From Microbispora rosea (GTDB lineage Bacteria; Actinomycetota; Actinomycetes; Streptosporangiales; Streptosporangiaceae), in the NCBI RefSeq assembly GCF_900156315.1, contig NZ_FTNI01000008.1, forward strand, positions 186,001-250,000: a stretch of 64,000 nt of DNA. Reading direction: 5' to 3'. Shown here one piece after another: positions 27,435 to 35,146 of the stretch; position 1 is the stretch's first letter, and every line of letters begins with the position of its first letter. Below the pieces are notes generated by a model. The model made no database searches. It was not told the DNA's origin and saw only the letters and a program-made list of their open reading frames with translations. The translations under genes and the position numbers were made by a program.

Positions 27435-29108
27435 ATGCCCGTCGCCCGGACCCATTGCGTCGGCCTCGTGGGCGTCACCGGACGCCTCGTGGAGGTCGAG
27501 GCCGATGTGGGCCCCGGCATCGCCGGAACGCACTTCATCGGGCTTCTCGACACCGCGATCAGCGAAGCGCGGGGCCGCGTGCGATCCGCGCTGATCAACA
27601 GCAGGTTCGCCTGGCCCGACGCACGGGTCACCGTGAGCCTGTTCCCGGCCACCTTGCCCAAGCGAGGATCGATCTTCGACTTGGCCATCGCGATCGCGGT
27701 GCTCGGTGCGGCCGGCGCCGTCCCCGCGCAGCGGATCGCGGCGCCGATGTTCGTCGGCGAGCTCGGTCTCGACGGGCGGGTCCGGCCGATCAGAGGCGTG
27801 CTGCCGGCCGCGCTCGCCGCCGCGGAGGCGGGCGTGCGCACGGTCGTGGTGCCCGCGCTCAACGCCGCCGAGGCCGCTCTCGTGCCCGATCTCACCGTGG
27901 TTCCCGTCGCCACTCTCGGCGAGTTGGTCGGGTGGCTGCGCTCGGGCGACCTGCACCGGCTTCCGGTGGTGGACGACGCCGCCTCGCTCGCCCAGGATGC
28001 CGAGCACGCCGGACACAGCGGGCACATAGAGCACACCGAGCACGGCGAGCCCCGCGAACAGGCCGAGCACGATGAACAGGCCGAGCGCGGCGAGTGTGGC
28101 CGGCAGGCCGGGCAGGCCGGGCAGGGCGGGCAGGCCGGCCATGGCGCTTACGCCGAGCGTGGCGGTGACGCTCGTCGCGTCGTGGACGCACCGCGTCCGG
28201 CAGGCCCGTACGCCGGCGACCGGGGGGTGCCGGGACCGGACCTGTGCGACGTGGCCGGGCAGCCGATGGGCCGCAAGGCATTGGAGGTGTGCGCCGCCGG
28301 AGGGCACAACCTCTGGATGCTGGGCCCGCCGGGGAGCGGCAAGACCATGCTCGCCGAGCGCCTGCCGACCCTTCTGCCCCGACTGGACCAGGAGAAGGCC
28401 CTGGAGGTGTCGGCCATCCACTCGGTGGCGGGAACGCTGCCGCCGGGGCGTCCGCTGCTCACCCGGCCGCCTTTCATGGCCCCGCATCACAGCGCCACGA
28501 TGGCGGCCGTCGTGGGCGGCGGGAGCGGAGGCGTCGTGAGACCCGGAGCGGTGTCGCTGGCACACCGAGGCGTGCTCTTCCTCGACGAGGCACCGGAGTT
28601 CGCGACGACCGTGCTCGACTCCCTGCGGCAACCCCTCGAGTCGGGCACGGTGACCATCGCGCGAGCCGTCGGCGCGGTCACCTTCCCCGCCCGGTTCATG
28701 CTCGTCATGGCGGCCAATCCGTGTCCGTGCGGTCTGCAGGGAACGGTCGGGCACCCCTGCAAGTGCACCCCCGCGGGCCGGCGCCGGTATCTCGACCGGC
28801 TCTCCGGGCCGCTGCTGGATCGCGTCGACGTGAAGGTGAAGATCGGCCGGGCCACCCGCGCCGAGTTGCTCGCGGACCGGCACTTCATGGAGACCAGCGC
28901 GACCGTGGCCGAGCGGGTGAGACTGGCGCGCGAACGGGCCGCCAGACGGTTGGCCGGCACTCCTTGGCGCACCAACGCGGAGGTGTCGTCATCTGTGTTG
29001 CACCGTGACTTCCGCCTGCCCGACGCCGCGATGGCCCCGCTCCATCGAGGTCTCGACGTGGGCACGCTCAGCGCACGCGGTCTGGATCGTGTGCTCCGCG
29101 TGGCCTAG
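27435..29108 (+). pseudogene. comM: ComM/YifB family AAA ATPase, 3' end cut off by an integrated element
   Basis: YifB/ComM is a Mg-chelatase-like AAA+ helicase that promotes branch migration during natural transformation. Present: the N-terminal Lon-like domain (GLLDTAISEARGRVRSALIN), Walker A (GPPGSGKTML), Walker B (VLFLDEAPEF), sensor regions and LSARGLDRVLRVA near the end. The frame then meets TAG at 29106-29108, and the T of that stop is the last base shared with the insertion site. The missing 28 codons (WTLADLSFKD...) are found in frame at 38830-38916. Residues about 185-245 hold an unusual His/Glu/Gln/Gly-rich insert between the two domains. Loss of only the last 28 residues may leave some activity. 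Confidence 0.9.
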
Positions 29109-29123
29109 ACATACTTTTAGCGG
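29086..29123 (+). mobile_element. attL junction (comM / element left end)
   Basis: Host sequence GTGCTCCGCGTGG runs into the shared core CCT (29104-29106) and then element sequence AGACATACTTTTAGCGG. The TAG created by core plus element ends comM. Assignment rests on recovering the rest of comM, in the right frame, directly after the same CCT at 38828-38830. Confidence 0.85.
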
Positions 29124-29141
29124 ACGTTCATCCTTGACTAC

Positions 29142-30548
29142 ATGGCAAGCACGGATGACCGAAGAGTGATCATCTACACCCGTCAGAGTATGGACCGGAC
29201 CGGCGAAGAGCTGGGGGTCACTCGGCAGCGTGAGGACGCGGAGCAACTCGCCAAGCTGCGTGGCTGGACGGCCGTCAGGACGCTGACGGACAACGACCGG
29301 AGCGCGGCAGGCCGGAAGCCCCGGGAGGGCTTCGAGGCGCTCCTACAGGCGCTTGAGCGCGGCGAAGCGCAAGCCGTGATCGCATGGGACTGGACACGTC
29401 TGGAGCGCAACCGGCGGGACGGGCTCCGCCTGATCGAGACGTGCCAGAAGCACGGCGTGACGCTCGCCTTCGTCAGAGGTGCGGACATCGACCTCTCGAC
29501 CCCGGCCGGTCGGCTCGTGGCTGACGTCCTGTCCGGCGTGGCGCGTCACGAGATCGACCAGAAGAGCGACCGTCAGCGGCGCGCGATGCTGCAAGCGGCA
29601 CAAGATGGCCGATGGGTGTCCGGCCGGAAGCCCTTCGGGTATCAGCCGGACGGAGTCACGATCGTCCCGGAGGAAGCCGACGCGGTCCGGTGGGGCTTTG
29701 ACTCCGTGCTTTCTGGCGTCCCGCTCGCGGAGATCGCCCGAGAGTGGAACGCGCGGGGTTTCTCTGGCCAGTCCCGGGAGTGGAAGTGGGGCAGTGTCCG
29801 GCACGTCCTCGCCAATCCCCGATACGCCGGACTTCGCGCTCACAGCGGAGAGATCGTCGGCCGGGCCGTCTGGCCTGCCGTCGTGAGTGAGGAGACCTGG
29901 CGCGCGGCTCAGGACATCTTCGAGAAGCGGGCAGCGATGACGACCCCTCGCGGGGCCAGGCGTCTCCTCACCGCGATCGGCCGGTGCGGAGGCTGTGACG
30001 CGACCGTGCATGCCGGGGGTGCATTCAGTACCTACCCGATGTACCGCTGTGGCGGGTACACGAAGAGTCCGGGAGGTAAGGCGGACCCCTCCGTCCGGCA
30101 CGTCCATCGGAAGGCGCTCCCGATCGAGGACTTCGTCTCTCGCGTGGTGATCGAGCGCCTGTCACAGCCGGATGCGGCAGAGCTCTTGATCGACCGGAAG
30201 CGGCCGGACACGGGCGCGCTGAGAGCCGAAGCAGTGGCGCTCCGGGAGCGGCTGGAAAACCTCGCGATTGATTACGCGGACGGCACGCTGACGAAGTCCC
30301 AGATGCGGACGGCCAATGAGCGGCTCACGATGAAGCTCAACGTGATCGAGAGCCAGCTAGCCGACGCGGGGCGTGTGGACGTTCTCGGACCATTGGTCAA
30401 GGCCGATGACGTGGCTGCCGTCTGGGAGACGCTGGGGACCGCGCGGCAACGGCTCGTGATCGACACACTGATGATCGTCCGGCTTGACTCCCCGGGCCGG
30501 GGCGTCAGCGTCTTCCGGCCGGAGACGGTCCGCATTGAATGGAAGTGA
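29142..30548 (+). CDS. Large serine recombinase (integrase)
   Basis: Catalyses unidirectional attP x attB recombination. 468 residues: N-terminal resolvase domain with nucleophile Ser16 in IIYTRQSMDRTG and the arginine loop DWTRLERNRRDG; recombinase domain around GRKPFGYQPDG to RYAGLRAHSG; zinc-ribbon segment CGGCDATVHAG...YRCGGY; and a C-terminal coiled coil (ALRERLENLAIDYADGTLTK...). It reads away from attL, 36 nt inside the element, the usual place. No ribosome site precedes ATG 29142, so it may be leaderless or depend on a promoter near attP. A recombination directionality factor is needed for excision; none is recognisable. Confidence 0.95.
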   Translation: MASTDDRRVIIYTRQSMDRTGEELGVTRQREDAEQLAKLRGWTAVRTLTDNDRSAAGRKPREGFEALLQALERGEAQAVIAWDWTRLERNRRDGLRLIETCQKHGVTLAFVRGADIDLSTPAGRLVADVLSGVARHEIDQKSDRQRRAMLQAAQDGRWVSGRKPFGYQPDGVTIVPEEADAVRWGFDSVLSGVPLAEIAREWNARGFSGQSREWKWGSVRHVLANPRYAGLRAHSGEIVGRAVWPAVVSEETWRAAQDIFEKRAAMTTPRGARRLLTAIGRCGGCDATVHAGGAFSTYPMYRCGGYTKSPGGKADPSVRHVHRKALPIEDFVSRVVIERLSQPDAAELLIDRKRPDTGALRAEAVALRERLENLAIDYADGTLTKSQMRTANERLTMKLNVIESQLADAGRVDVLGPLVKADDVAAVWETLGTARQRLVIDTLMIVRLDSPGRGVSVFRPETVRIEWK

Positions 30549-30561
30549 CGCTTAAGCGTCA
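30546..30561. promoter_or_regulatory. Operator-like palindrome 1 (TGACGCTTAAGCGTCA)
   Basis: Perfect 16-nt palindrome (18 nt with flanking G and C) overlapping the integrase stop codon. A near copy lies at 30610 and a third at 35044, each ahead of a gene block of the element; this spacing pattern points to a common repressor. Confidence 0.6.
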
Positions 30562-30597
30562 CAGAGAAAGCCCCCGGTTTCCCGGGGGCTTTCTCTG
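30562..30597 (+). terminator. Terminator after the integrase gene
   Basis: Sixteen perfect pairs (CAGAGAAAGCCCCCGG and its complement) around TTTC, 14 nt after the integrase stop, ending CTTTCTCTGTTG. The symmetric A/T flanks make it likely to work in both directions. Confidence 0.85.
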
Positions 30598-30609
30598 TTG
30601 TCCGGGTGC

Positions 30610-30625
30610 TGACGTTTAAGCGTCA
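30610..30625. promoter_or_regulatory. Operator-like palindrome 2 (TGACGTTTAAGCGTCA)
   Basis: Fifteen of sixteen bases match palindrome 1, lying 64 nt downstream on the other side of the terminator, in front of the replication module. The rest of the 30549-30848 gap holds the terminator, this site, and the GTTATGCCA repeat below; the weak frame at 30682-30960 has no coding character. Confidence 0.6.
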
Positions 30626-30683
30626 TGAATCCAGCCTGATTTGCCAGCAGGACAAGTAAGTAACCCGTCACCATTTCCCGTTT

Positions 30684-30708
30684 GTTATGCCAATTGCAGT
30701 GGCATAAC
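30684..30708. promoter_or_regulatory. Second type of inverted repeat, GTTATGCCA-n7-TGGCATAAC
   Basis: Perfect 9-bp arms with a 7-nt spacer, about 140 nt before the first gene of the replication module. It differs in sequence from the TGACG palindromes, so a second regulator (or the excision machinery) may bind here. A weak promoter could overlap it (TTGTTA and CATAAC, 15 nt apart). Confidence 0.5.
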
Positions 30709-30848
30709 GTGGATCACGAAGGTTCGGCAAGCGGGATGGTTTCCCGCACCTTCGGGGGACTCCCCACGTACGCCATGAGCGCCGTTTCAGCGGAATCCGG
30801 CTCACCACCGGAGGCGGCACCGCAGATCCGAGACACGGAGTCTGCATC

Positions 30849-31064
30849 ATGGCGAACGCCAGTCCTGAGCGCCTTCGGCTTCGAGCCCAGATCGGCGCGG
30901 CTACCAGGCACCACCCGAACACGGACACGACGGAGCTCCGGCGCGAGCTCGCGGAAGTGAAGATCGCCGATTACATCCGATCGATCGTGGCCGAAGCGCC
31001 TCCGCTCCGGCCGGAGCAGCGGGACCGGCTCGCCAACCTGCTTCGAGGTGGCGCGGACCGATGA
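30849..31064 (+). CDS. Small helical protein of the element, function unknown
   Basis: A 71-residue charged protein (ERLRLRAQIGAATRHHPNTD, ELRRELAEVKIADYIRSIVAEAP). The layout resembles short proteins found before replication genes in actinomycete phages and plasmids, but I assign no function. Its stop overlaps the next start in ATGA, supporting it as real coding sequence. First gene of the replication module. Confidence 0.7.
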   Translation: MANASPERLRLRAQIGAATRHHPNTDTTELRRELAEVKIADYIRSIVAEAPPLRPEQRDRLANLLRGGADR

Positions 31065-31762
31065 GCGAGACACAGAAAAGCCGCCCTTGCTCAAGGGGCG
31101 GCTCTCCCGGGAACACGAACTCAGCTCACTTTCAGGATAAGTCGGTCCATTCCTTGCCTGCAAGTCAAAGCTTCCGGGAATGGCTGATCGAGCGCGAGAA
31201 CGAATCGAGCCCGGTTGGTCACCTCGCCTATGACGCGGCGCATGACCCCGATTTCCCCGCTTCCGGGGATCTCGCGGTCTATGACGGCTATCTCTCGAAG
31301 TGCCACGCGATCCCGGAGGCGTTCGACGCGCTCTATGCCGCGTGGGCTCAGTACCGGCCGGAGACGTACAGCCCCCTCGAAGACGATCGAGCCCGCGACA
31401 TGCTCCGGGTGATCGGCTACGAGCTCCAGGGCTACGGCGAGTGCCGTAAGGCGACACGTCGTCTGTTCGAGCGGCTGGGCTACGAGGTGGACCGGCGCGG
31501 ACGGGTGAGGGTGCCGGACGGGAAGGACCCCCGCGCACTCGTACGGAAGATCCCGATCATCGGGGACTGTGAGCTGTGGGTGGACCCCAGCCCTCACCGG
31601 GACAACGCGATTACTCTCCACGTCTACGGGTGCCCGACGTTCTCCAACAACGCTGACTCTCTGCCGTTGCAGCTCCACGGCTCGCTCCGTGACGTGTTCG
31701 GCGGAAAGAAGTGGATCAGCCGTCAGCGATTCGCCCGCGTGATGCTGGGAGCGGCAGCGTGA
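31061..31762 (+). CDS. YozE-like domain protein
   Basis: A 233-residue protein. Residues about 38-95 (FREWLIERENESSPVGHLAYD, DPDFPASGDLAVYDGYL) match the YozE SAM-like fold seen in Firmicute and phage proteins. The C-terminal half (RARDMLRVIGYELQGYGECR, LVRKIPIIGDCELWVDPSPHRDN) is unknown. ATG at 31061 is coupled by ATGA to the preceding gene; a hairpin AGCCGCCC...GGGCGGCT lies within codons 7-15 and may damp translation or transcription. It overlaps the RepA-like start in GTGA. Confidence 0.7.
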   Translation: MSETQKSRPCSRGGSPGNTNSAHFQDKSVHSLPASQSFREWLIERENESSPVGHLAYDAAHDPDFPASGDLAVYDGYLSKCHAIPEAFDALYAAWAQYRPETYSPLEDDRARDMLRVIGYELQGYGECRKATRRLFERLGYEVDRRGRVRVPDGKDPRALVRKIPIIGDCELWVDPSPHRDNAITLHVYGCPTFSNNADSLPLQLHGSLRDVFGGKKWISRQRFARVMLGAAA

Positions 31763-33000
31763 GCGAGACGACATGGGAGGACATGTGCGTCCGTCCCGGT
31801 TGCACCGGGACGGCGGACGGCACGGGACTGTGTGACGAGCACCGGGCCAACGCCACGGCAATGGTCAACGGCTCGACGTCCCGCGCCCCGCGATCGAAGG
31901 AGTTCTTCAAGCAGGAAGAGGCGAACCGGCGCGAAGCCCTCCGGGAGCTCGCGGAAGAGTCCGGCGAAGCGGCTCCGGTCGAGCTTCCTCCACTGCTCTC
32001 TCTCGCCGATCTTCTGGCCATGCCGGACGAGCCGGTCAAGTACCGGATCAGGGACCTACTCGTGATCGGGCATCGCGTGATTCTCGCGGCGGCAAAGAAG
32101 ACCGGCAAGACGACCATGATGATCAACTTCGTCCGGTCGATCGTGGACGGTTCGCCGTTCCTCGGTCAGTACGAGGTGACCCCCCTCGCGGAAGGGGAGT
32201 CCGTCGTGGTCTTCGATCTGGAGATGTCCACGATGCAGCTCCGGGGGTGGCTCAAGGACGCCGGAGTCCGCAACGTGGACCGCGTCCACGCCGTACCGCT
32301 CCGGGGACGGCTAGGGGCGTTCAAGATCCTGGACCCCAAGATCCGGGAGCACTGGGCGGCACAGCTCCGAGCGGTGAACGCTCAGGTCGCGATCGTGGAC
32401 CCCTTCAACCCGGTGTTGAGCGCGCATGACGCGGACGAGAACAGCAACAGCGAAGTGAGCCGCGTTCTCGCCGCGTTCGATCAGCTCGCCATGGACGGCG
32501 GGCTCTCGGAACTGCTGATCACGCACCACATGGGTCACAACGGGGAGCGGAGCCGGGGAGCGTCGAAGCTGGGTGACTGGCCGGACGCGGAATGGAAGAT
32601 GGCATGGGGTGACAACCCGGACGGCGGCCGGTCGGTGTTCTTCTCCGCCTTCGGCCGGGACGTCTACGGGCCAGAGGCCATGCTCGCCTTCGACTCCCGG
32701 GACCGGAGGCTCTCGATCGACGGAGACCCCTTCGGGGGGACGGTCAGCCGGAAGGATGTCAAGACTTCCGCCGCACGAGACGCGATCATGAAAGCGATCA
32801 CGGACAAGCCGGGAGCGGTCACCCGGGATATCAGGGCGGCGGCCGGGCTCCCCGGGCCGGAGTTCAAGGAAGCCTCCAACCACCTGATCAGCGCGGGGAA
32901 GATCCACACCACCCCCGGCAAGGGGACTGCGCAGCACTGGCACCTAGGGCCGAAGCCTGCCGACGCCGCTCCGGGCGCGGACGGGGAGGGGTCCGAATGA
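31759..33000 (+). CDS. RepA-like AAA ATPase / replicative helicase-type protein
   Basis: Likely replication initiator helicase of the element (413 residues). The N-terminus has a small cysteine cluster (C-x4-C-x9-C-x2-H at residues 10-28). The RecA-like core has Walker A AAAKKTGKTT (110-119), FDLEM near 152, Walker B AIVDPF (211-216) and THHMGHNGERSRGASKLGDW, the RepA/AAA_25 text. The C-terminus looks like a winged helix (GAVTRDIRAAAGLPGPEFKE). GTG at 31759 is coupled to the previous stop. Immediately downstream is an iteron-like repeat cluster, as expected for an initiator and its origin. No primase gene is seen. Confidence 0.85.
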   Translation: MSETTWEDMCVRPGCTGTADGTGLCDEHRANATAMVNGSTSRAPRSKEFFKQEEANRREALRELAEESGEAAPVELPPLLSLADLLAMPDEPVKYRIRDLLVIGHRVILAAAKKTGKTTMMINFVRSIVDGSPFLGQYEVTPLAEGESVVVFDLEMSTMQLRGWLKDAGVRNVDRVHAVPLRGRLGAFKILDPKIREHWAAQLRAVNAQVAIVDPFNPVLSAHDADENSNSEVSRVLAAFDQLAMDGGLSELLITHHMGHNGERSRGASKLGDWPDAEWKMAWGDNPDGGRSVFFSAFGRDVYGPEAMLAFDSRDRRLSIDGDPFGGTVSRKDVKTSAARDAIMKAITDKPGAVTRDIRAAAGLPGPEFKEASNHLISAGKIHTTPGKGTAQHWHLGPKPADAAPGADGEGSE

Positions 33001-33007
33001 TCGCGGT

Positions 33008-33205
33008 CAGAGTGTGGAGTGATCTTGGTTTTCCAGAGTGTGGAGGAAGATCACTCCACGCTCACTCCACTCCACACGCGGAGGGGCACATTCCCCCAGG
33101 TCAAAGCATATGGAGGGTGTGGAGAGAAGATCACTCCACAGTCCTCCACGCGGAGTGTGGAGTGTGGAGAACCCTTTAAGGGTTCTCCACACACTCCACA
33201 CAGCC
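33008..33205. repeat. Iteron-like repeat cluster, candidate replication origin
   Basis: Within about 190 nt the word GTGTGGAG occurs at 33012, 33038, 33117, 33155 and 33162, and its complement CTCCACAC at 33070, 33185 and 33194. Longer units are also paired: GTGTGGAGTGATCTT (33012) with AAGATCACTCCAC at 33047 and 33127. The cluster ends in a 31-nt palindrome. It directly follows the RepA-like gene. Short frames here encode only the repeats and I do not call them genes. Confidence 0.7.
33162..33192. repeat. 31-nt perfect palindrome at the end of the iteron cluster
   Basis: Arms GTGTGGAGAACCCTT and AAGGGTTCTCCACAC flank a single T; seven further pairs form outside after a 2-nt bulge. It could be a strand-opening or nicking structure of the origin, or a strong two-way terminator after the repA-like gene. 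Confidence 0.7.
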
Positions 33206-33280
33206 GAGAAACACCCCCACAACCCCATCAGAGCCAAGATCAACTAGCCGCCCCACCCCATCACCAGAGGAGAAGTGATC

Positions 33281-33784
33281 ATGACCATCACAGCAATCGA
33301 GACCCGGTATGCCGGGTGCCGCTTCCGGTCCCGGCTCGAAGCCCGATGGGCTGTGTTCTTCGATCACCAGGGCATCCGGTGGGAGTACGAGCCGAAGGGC
33401 TTCATGACGGCGGCCGGACCGTACCTCCCGGACTTCCGGATACCGGATTACCGCCTGATCATCGAGGTCAAGGGTGCCGATCCCACTCCTCGCGCTCTCG
33501 ACCGGTGCGCCGAAGTCGCGCGAGCCTGCCAGAAGCACGGCGGGGACATGATCATCCTCGGTGGGGATATCCCGGTCCCCCTCGCGAGCGTCGCATTCGA
33601 CACCCCCACGGCATGGACCCTCCAAGAGGACGAGTGGGTCACCTCACCTCTCCACGAAGCGTGGGCGTGGTGTACCGGTGATCACTACTGGTCTACGTCC
33701 CGTGGGTGTGACCCCTACTGCGACGCGCTTACCGCCGCGCGATCGGCTCGCTTCGAGTACGGCGAGTCCGGAGCCGGATCATGA
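33281..33784 (+). CDS. PD-(D/E)XK nuclease-like protein
   Basis: A 167-residue protein. Text RFRSRLEARWAVFFDHQGI, YEPKGF, YLPDFRIPDYRLIIEVKG has the order R-E...P-D...E-V-K of small PD-(D/E)XK endonuclease-fold proteins often carried by actinophages. The C-terminal third (WCTGDHYWSTSRGCDPYC) is Trp/Cys rich. I start at ATG 33281, 8 nt after GGAG; a GTG at 33275 is too close to it. A role in resolving replication products or attacking competitor DNA is conjecture. Confidence 0.7.
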   Translation: MTITAIETRYAGCRFRSRLEARWAVFFDHQGIRWEYEPKGFMTAAGPYLPDFRIPDYRLIIEVKGADPTPRALDRCAEVARACQKHGGDMIILGGDIPVPLASVAFDTPTAWTLQEDEWVTSPLHEAWAWCTGDHYWSTSRGCDPYCDALTAARSARFEYGESGAGS

Positions 33785-33999
33785 CCCGCGAAGAGCTCCC
33801 CGTGATCCGGCGTCCCAGCTCCGCCGTGGCGGGACGCGACCCTCCGCGCCGGAGACGACCCCACCGACCCCCGTACGTGAACGACAGACGTACCAACCGG
33901 CTCCGGCACGTGCCAGACGTACCGGCCGGAGCCATCCGTACCAACACAGCAAAGGAGAGTGATCATGTTCCGTACCAAGATGGACCGGGCGGATCGTAG
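33781..33999 (+). CDS. Small basic Arg/Pro-rich open frame, possible gene
   Basis: 72 codons starting in ATGA overlap with the previous stop (MTREELPVIRRPSSAVAG). The composition is Arg/Pro rich with no recognisable domain, and it runs 35 nt into the next gene, which has a much better ribosome site. The coupling supports it; composition argues against. Confidence 0.35.
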   Translation: MTREELPVIRRPSSAVAGRDPPRRRRPHRPPYVNDRRTNRLRHVPDVPAGAIRTNTAKESDHVPYQDGPGGS

Positions 34000-34318
34000 C
34001 CGCCCGGTCCCCGGTCCCCAGCATGACACGGGGTCACGTACCAAAGTGGCACCCGCAGCGATCCGGCCTTACGACGAGCCGGATGACTTCGCGCCGTACA
34101 TCGGCTCCGGTGGCACGTGGCACGCGAACGGCACGCCGGATTACCTGGCGCTCCGGCCCCCGGAGACCGGATGTCCGATTCAGGACCGATGGGTGAGGGT
34201 CATCACGCCGCTCCGTGCTCCGGCTCTCGCGTGGCTGTGGCTAACGGCCTACTGGTGGCGACCTGCGATCCTTGCCGGGCTCGTGATCGCGCTCGTCACC
34301 CTGTACCGGATGGGGTGA
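33965..34318 (+). CDS. Small membrane protein of the element
   Basis: 117 residues with a polar N-terminal part (AAIRPYDEPDDFAPYIGSGG) and one or two hydrophobic segments at the C-terminus (ALAWLWLTAYWW, PAILAGLVIALVTLY). ATG at 33965 is preceded by AAAGGAGAGTGATC, nearly the same leader as at 33266-33280, so the two genes share a start signal design. Function unknown; small C-anchored proteins are common in actinomycete mobile elements. Confidence 0.6.
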   Translation: MFRTKMDRADRSRPVPGPQHDTGSRTKVAPAAIRPYDEPDDFAPYIGSGGTWHANGTPDYLALRPPETGCPIQDRWVRVITPLRAPALAWLWLTAYWWRPAILAGLVIALVTLYRMG

Positions 34319-34321
34319 CGC

Positions 34322-34528
34322 ATGAGCGTCAGCGAGGTCAGAGCAGCGCGAGAGCACGCGGAGACCGGTCTCCGGATGGCACGCGATCAGCGGAGCGAAG
34401 TGGCACGCCTGACGAGCTCCCTCCGGAGCCTCACGACGGCGTTCCGTGCCAGTGGCACGCCGGAGACGCTCCGGCCGGTCTCCGTACCAATCCCGCTCCC
34501 GTCATGGAACGGAACCCACACGAAGTGA
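34322..34528 (+). CDS. Small helical protein, function unknown
   Basis: 68 residues (MSVSEVRAAREHAETGLRMA, SEVARLTSSLRSLTTAFRAS) with a likely amphipathic helix in the first two thirds. Starts with ATG three bases after the membrane-protein stop, so probably co-translated. Confidence 0.5.
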   Translation: MSVSEVRAAREHAETGLRMARDQRSEVARLTSSLRSLTTAFRASGTPETLRPVSVPIPLPSWNGTHTK

Positions 34529-35146
34529 TCGCTCGCACGTTCCGTACTGGCACGCCGGACTTTGTCCCGTGCCGGTACGGCACCACCGATGGAACGGAGT
34601 CCCCATGCCAGGACCGAAGCCATGGCACGGCGCTCACACGTTGGCACGCGCGAAGTGCCCGTGTGAACTCTGAGAGGCGTACCGGGAGCGCGAACGGGAG
34701 CGGGCTCGCCCGTGGTCATGGATCACCCGGAGCGTCAGCGGGAGTTCGTCCGCCGATGGGCCGAAGATCACCCGGAGAGCATCCGGGAGCATCGGCGACG
34801 CTCGAAAGAGCGGAAGCGGAAGCCATCCCGGCCGACCTCGCCGTGAGCCGGGTCATAACGCGGCTTCCGGCCGGGACGTGGCCGGACGTGACCACAAAAA
34901 AGATCAAGCTCTCCAAAAATGCCGTCCGTTTGGTGCCAGGTATGGAAGGCAGGATTGGGGGTCGATGAACTAGGCCATGATCGTTGTGACTTTTGACCTC
35001 ATATCCCCCCTCGCGACCTCCGGCGAGCGTGAGCGACACGAGGTGACACGTAAGCGTCAGCCGATCTCATCGCGTCCGGCTGTTTCCGTTCGCTTGACCA
35101 GCATCGAAGAGCGCACACTGACCACGACGATCAGAGAGGTGATCAC
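34529..35146. other. Gene-poor stretch with dispersed words and a possible small gene
   Basis: No confident gene. A 42-codon frame at 34718-34846 (MDHPERQREFVRRWAEDHPE, then a very basic tail) is possible. A start MPGPKPWHGAHTLARAKCPC at 34605 stops after 22 codons at TGA, with EAYRERERERAR continuing in frame beyond it, as if a small zinc-binding protein had been interrupted. The words TGGCACG and CGTACCAA are dense from 33880 to 34650. An operator-like site lies at 35044. Confidence 0.4.
35044..35059. promoter_or_regulatory. Operator-like palindrome 3 (TGACACGTAAGCGTCA)
   Basis: Its right half TAAGCGTCA is identical to palindromes 1 and 2, and the outer TGAC is kept on the left. It lies about 90 nt before the gene block that ends in the prohead protease. 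Confidence 0.5.

Noticed and set aside
33008..33205. CRISPR array
   Set aside because: Repeats are short, occur in both orientations and at irregular spacing, with no unique spacers and no cas genes.
32997..33243. Short open frames inside the iteron cluster
   Set aside because: They encode the repeat words themselves, lack ribosome sites and overlap in several frames.
34117..34968. A 283-codon plus-strand frame
   Set aside because: Begins inside the membrane-protein gene in another frame, composition is Arg/Gly/Ser noise; better small genes occupy its first half.
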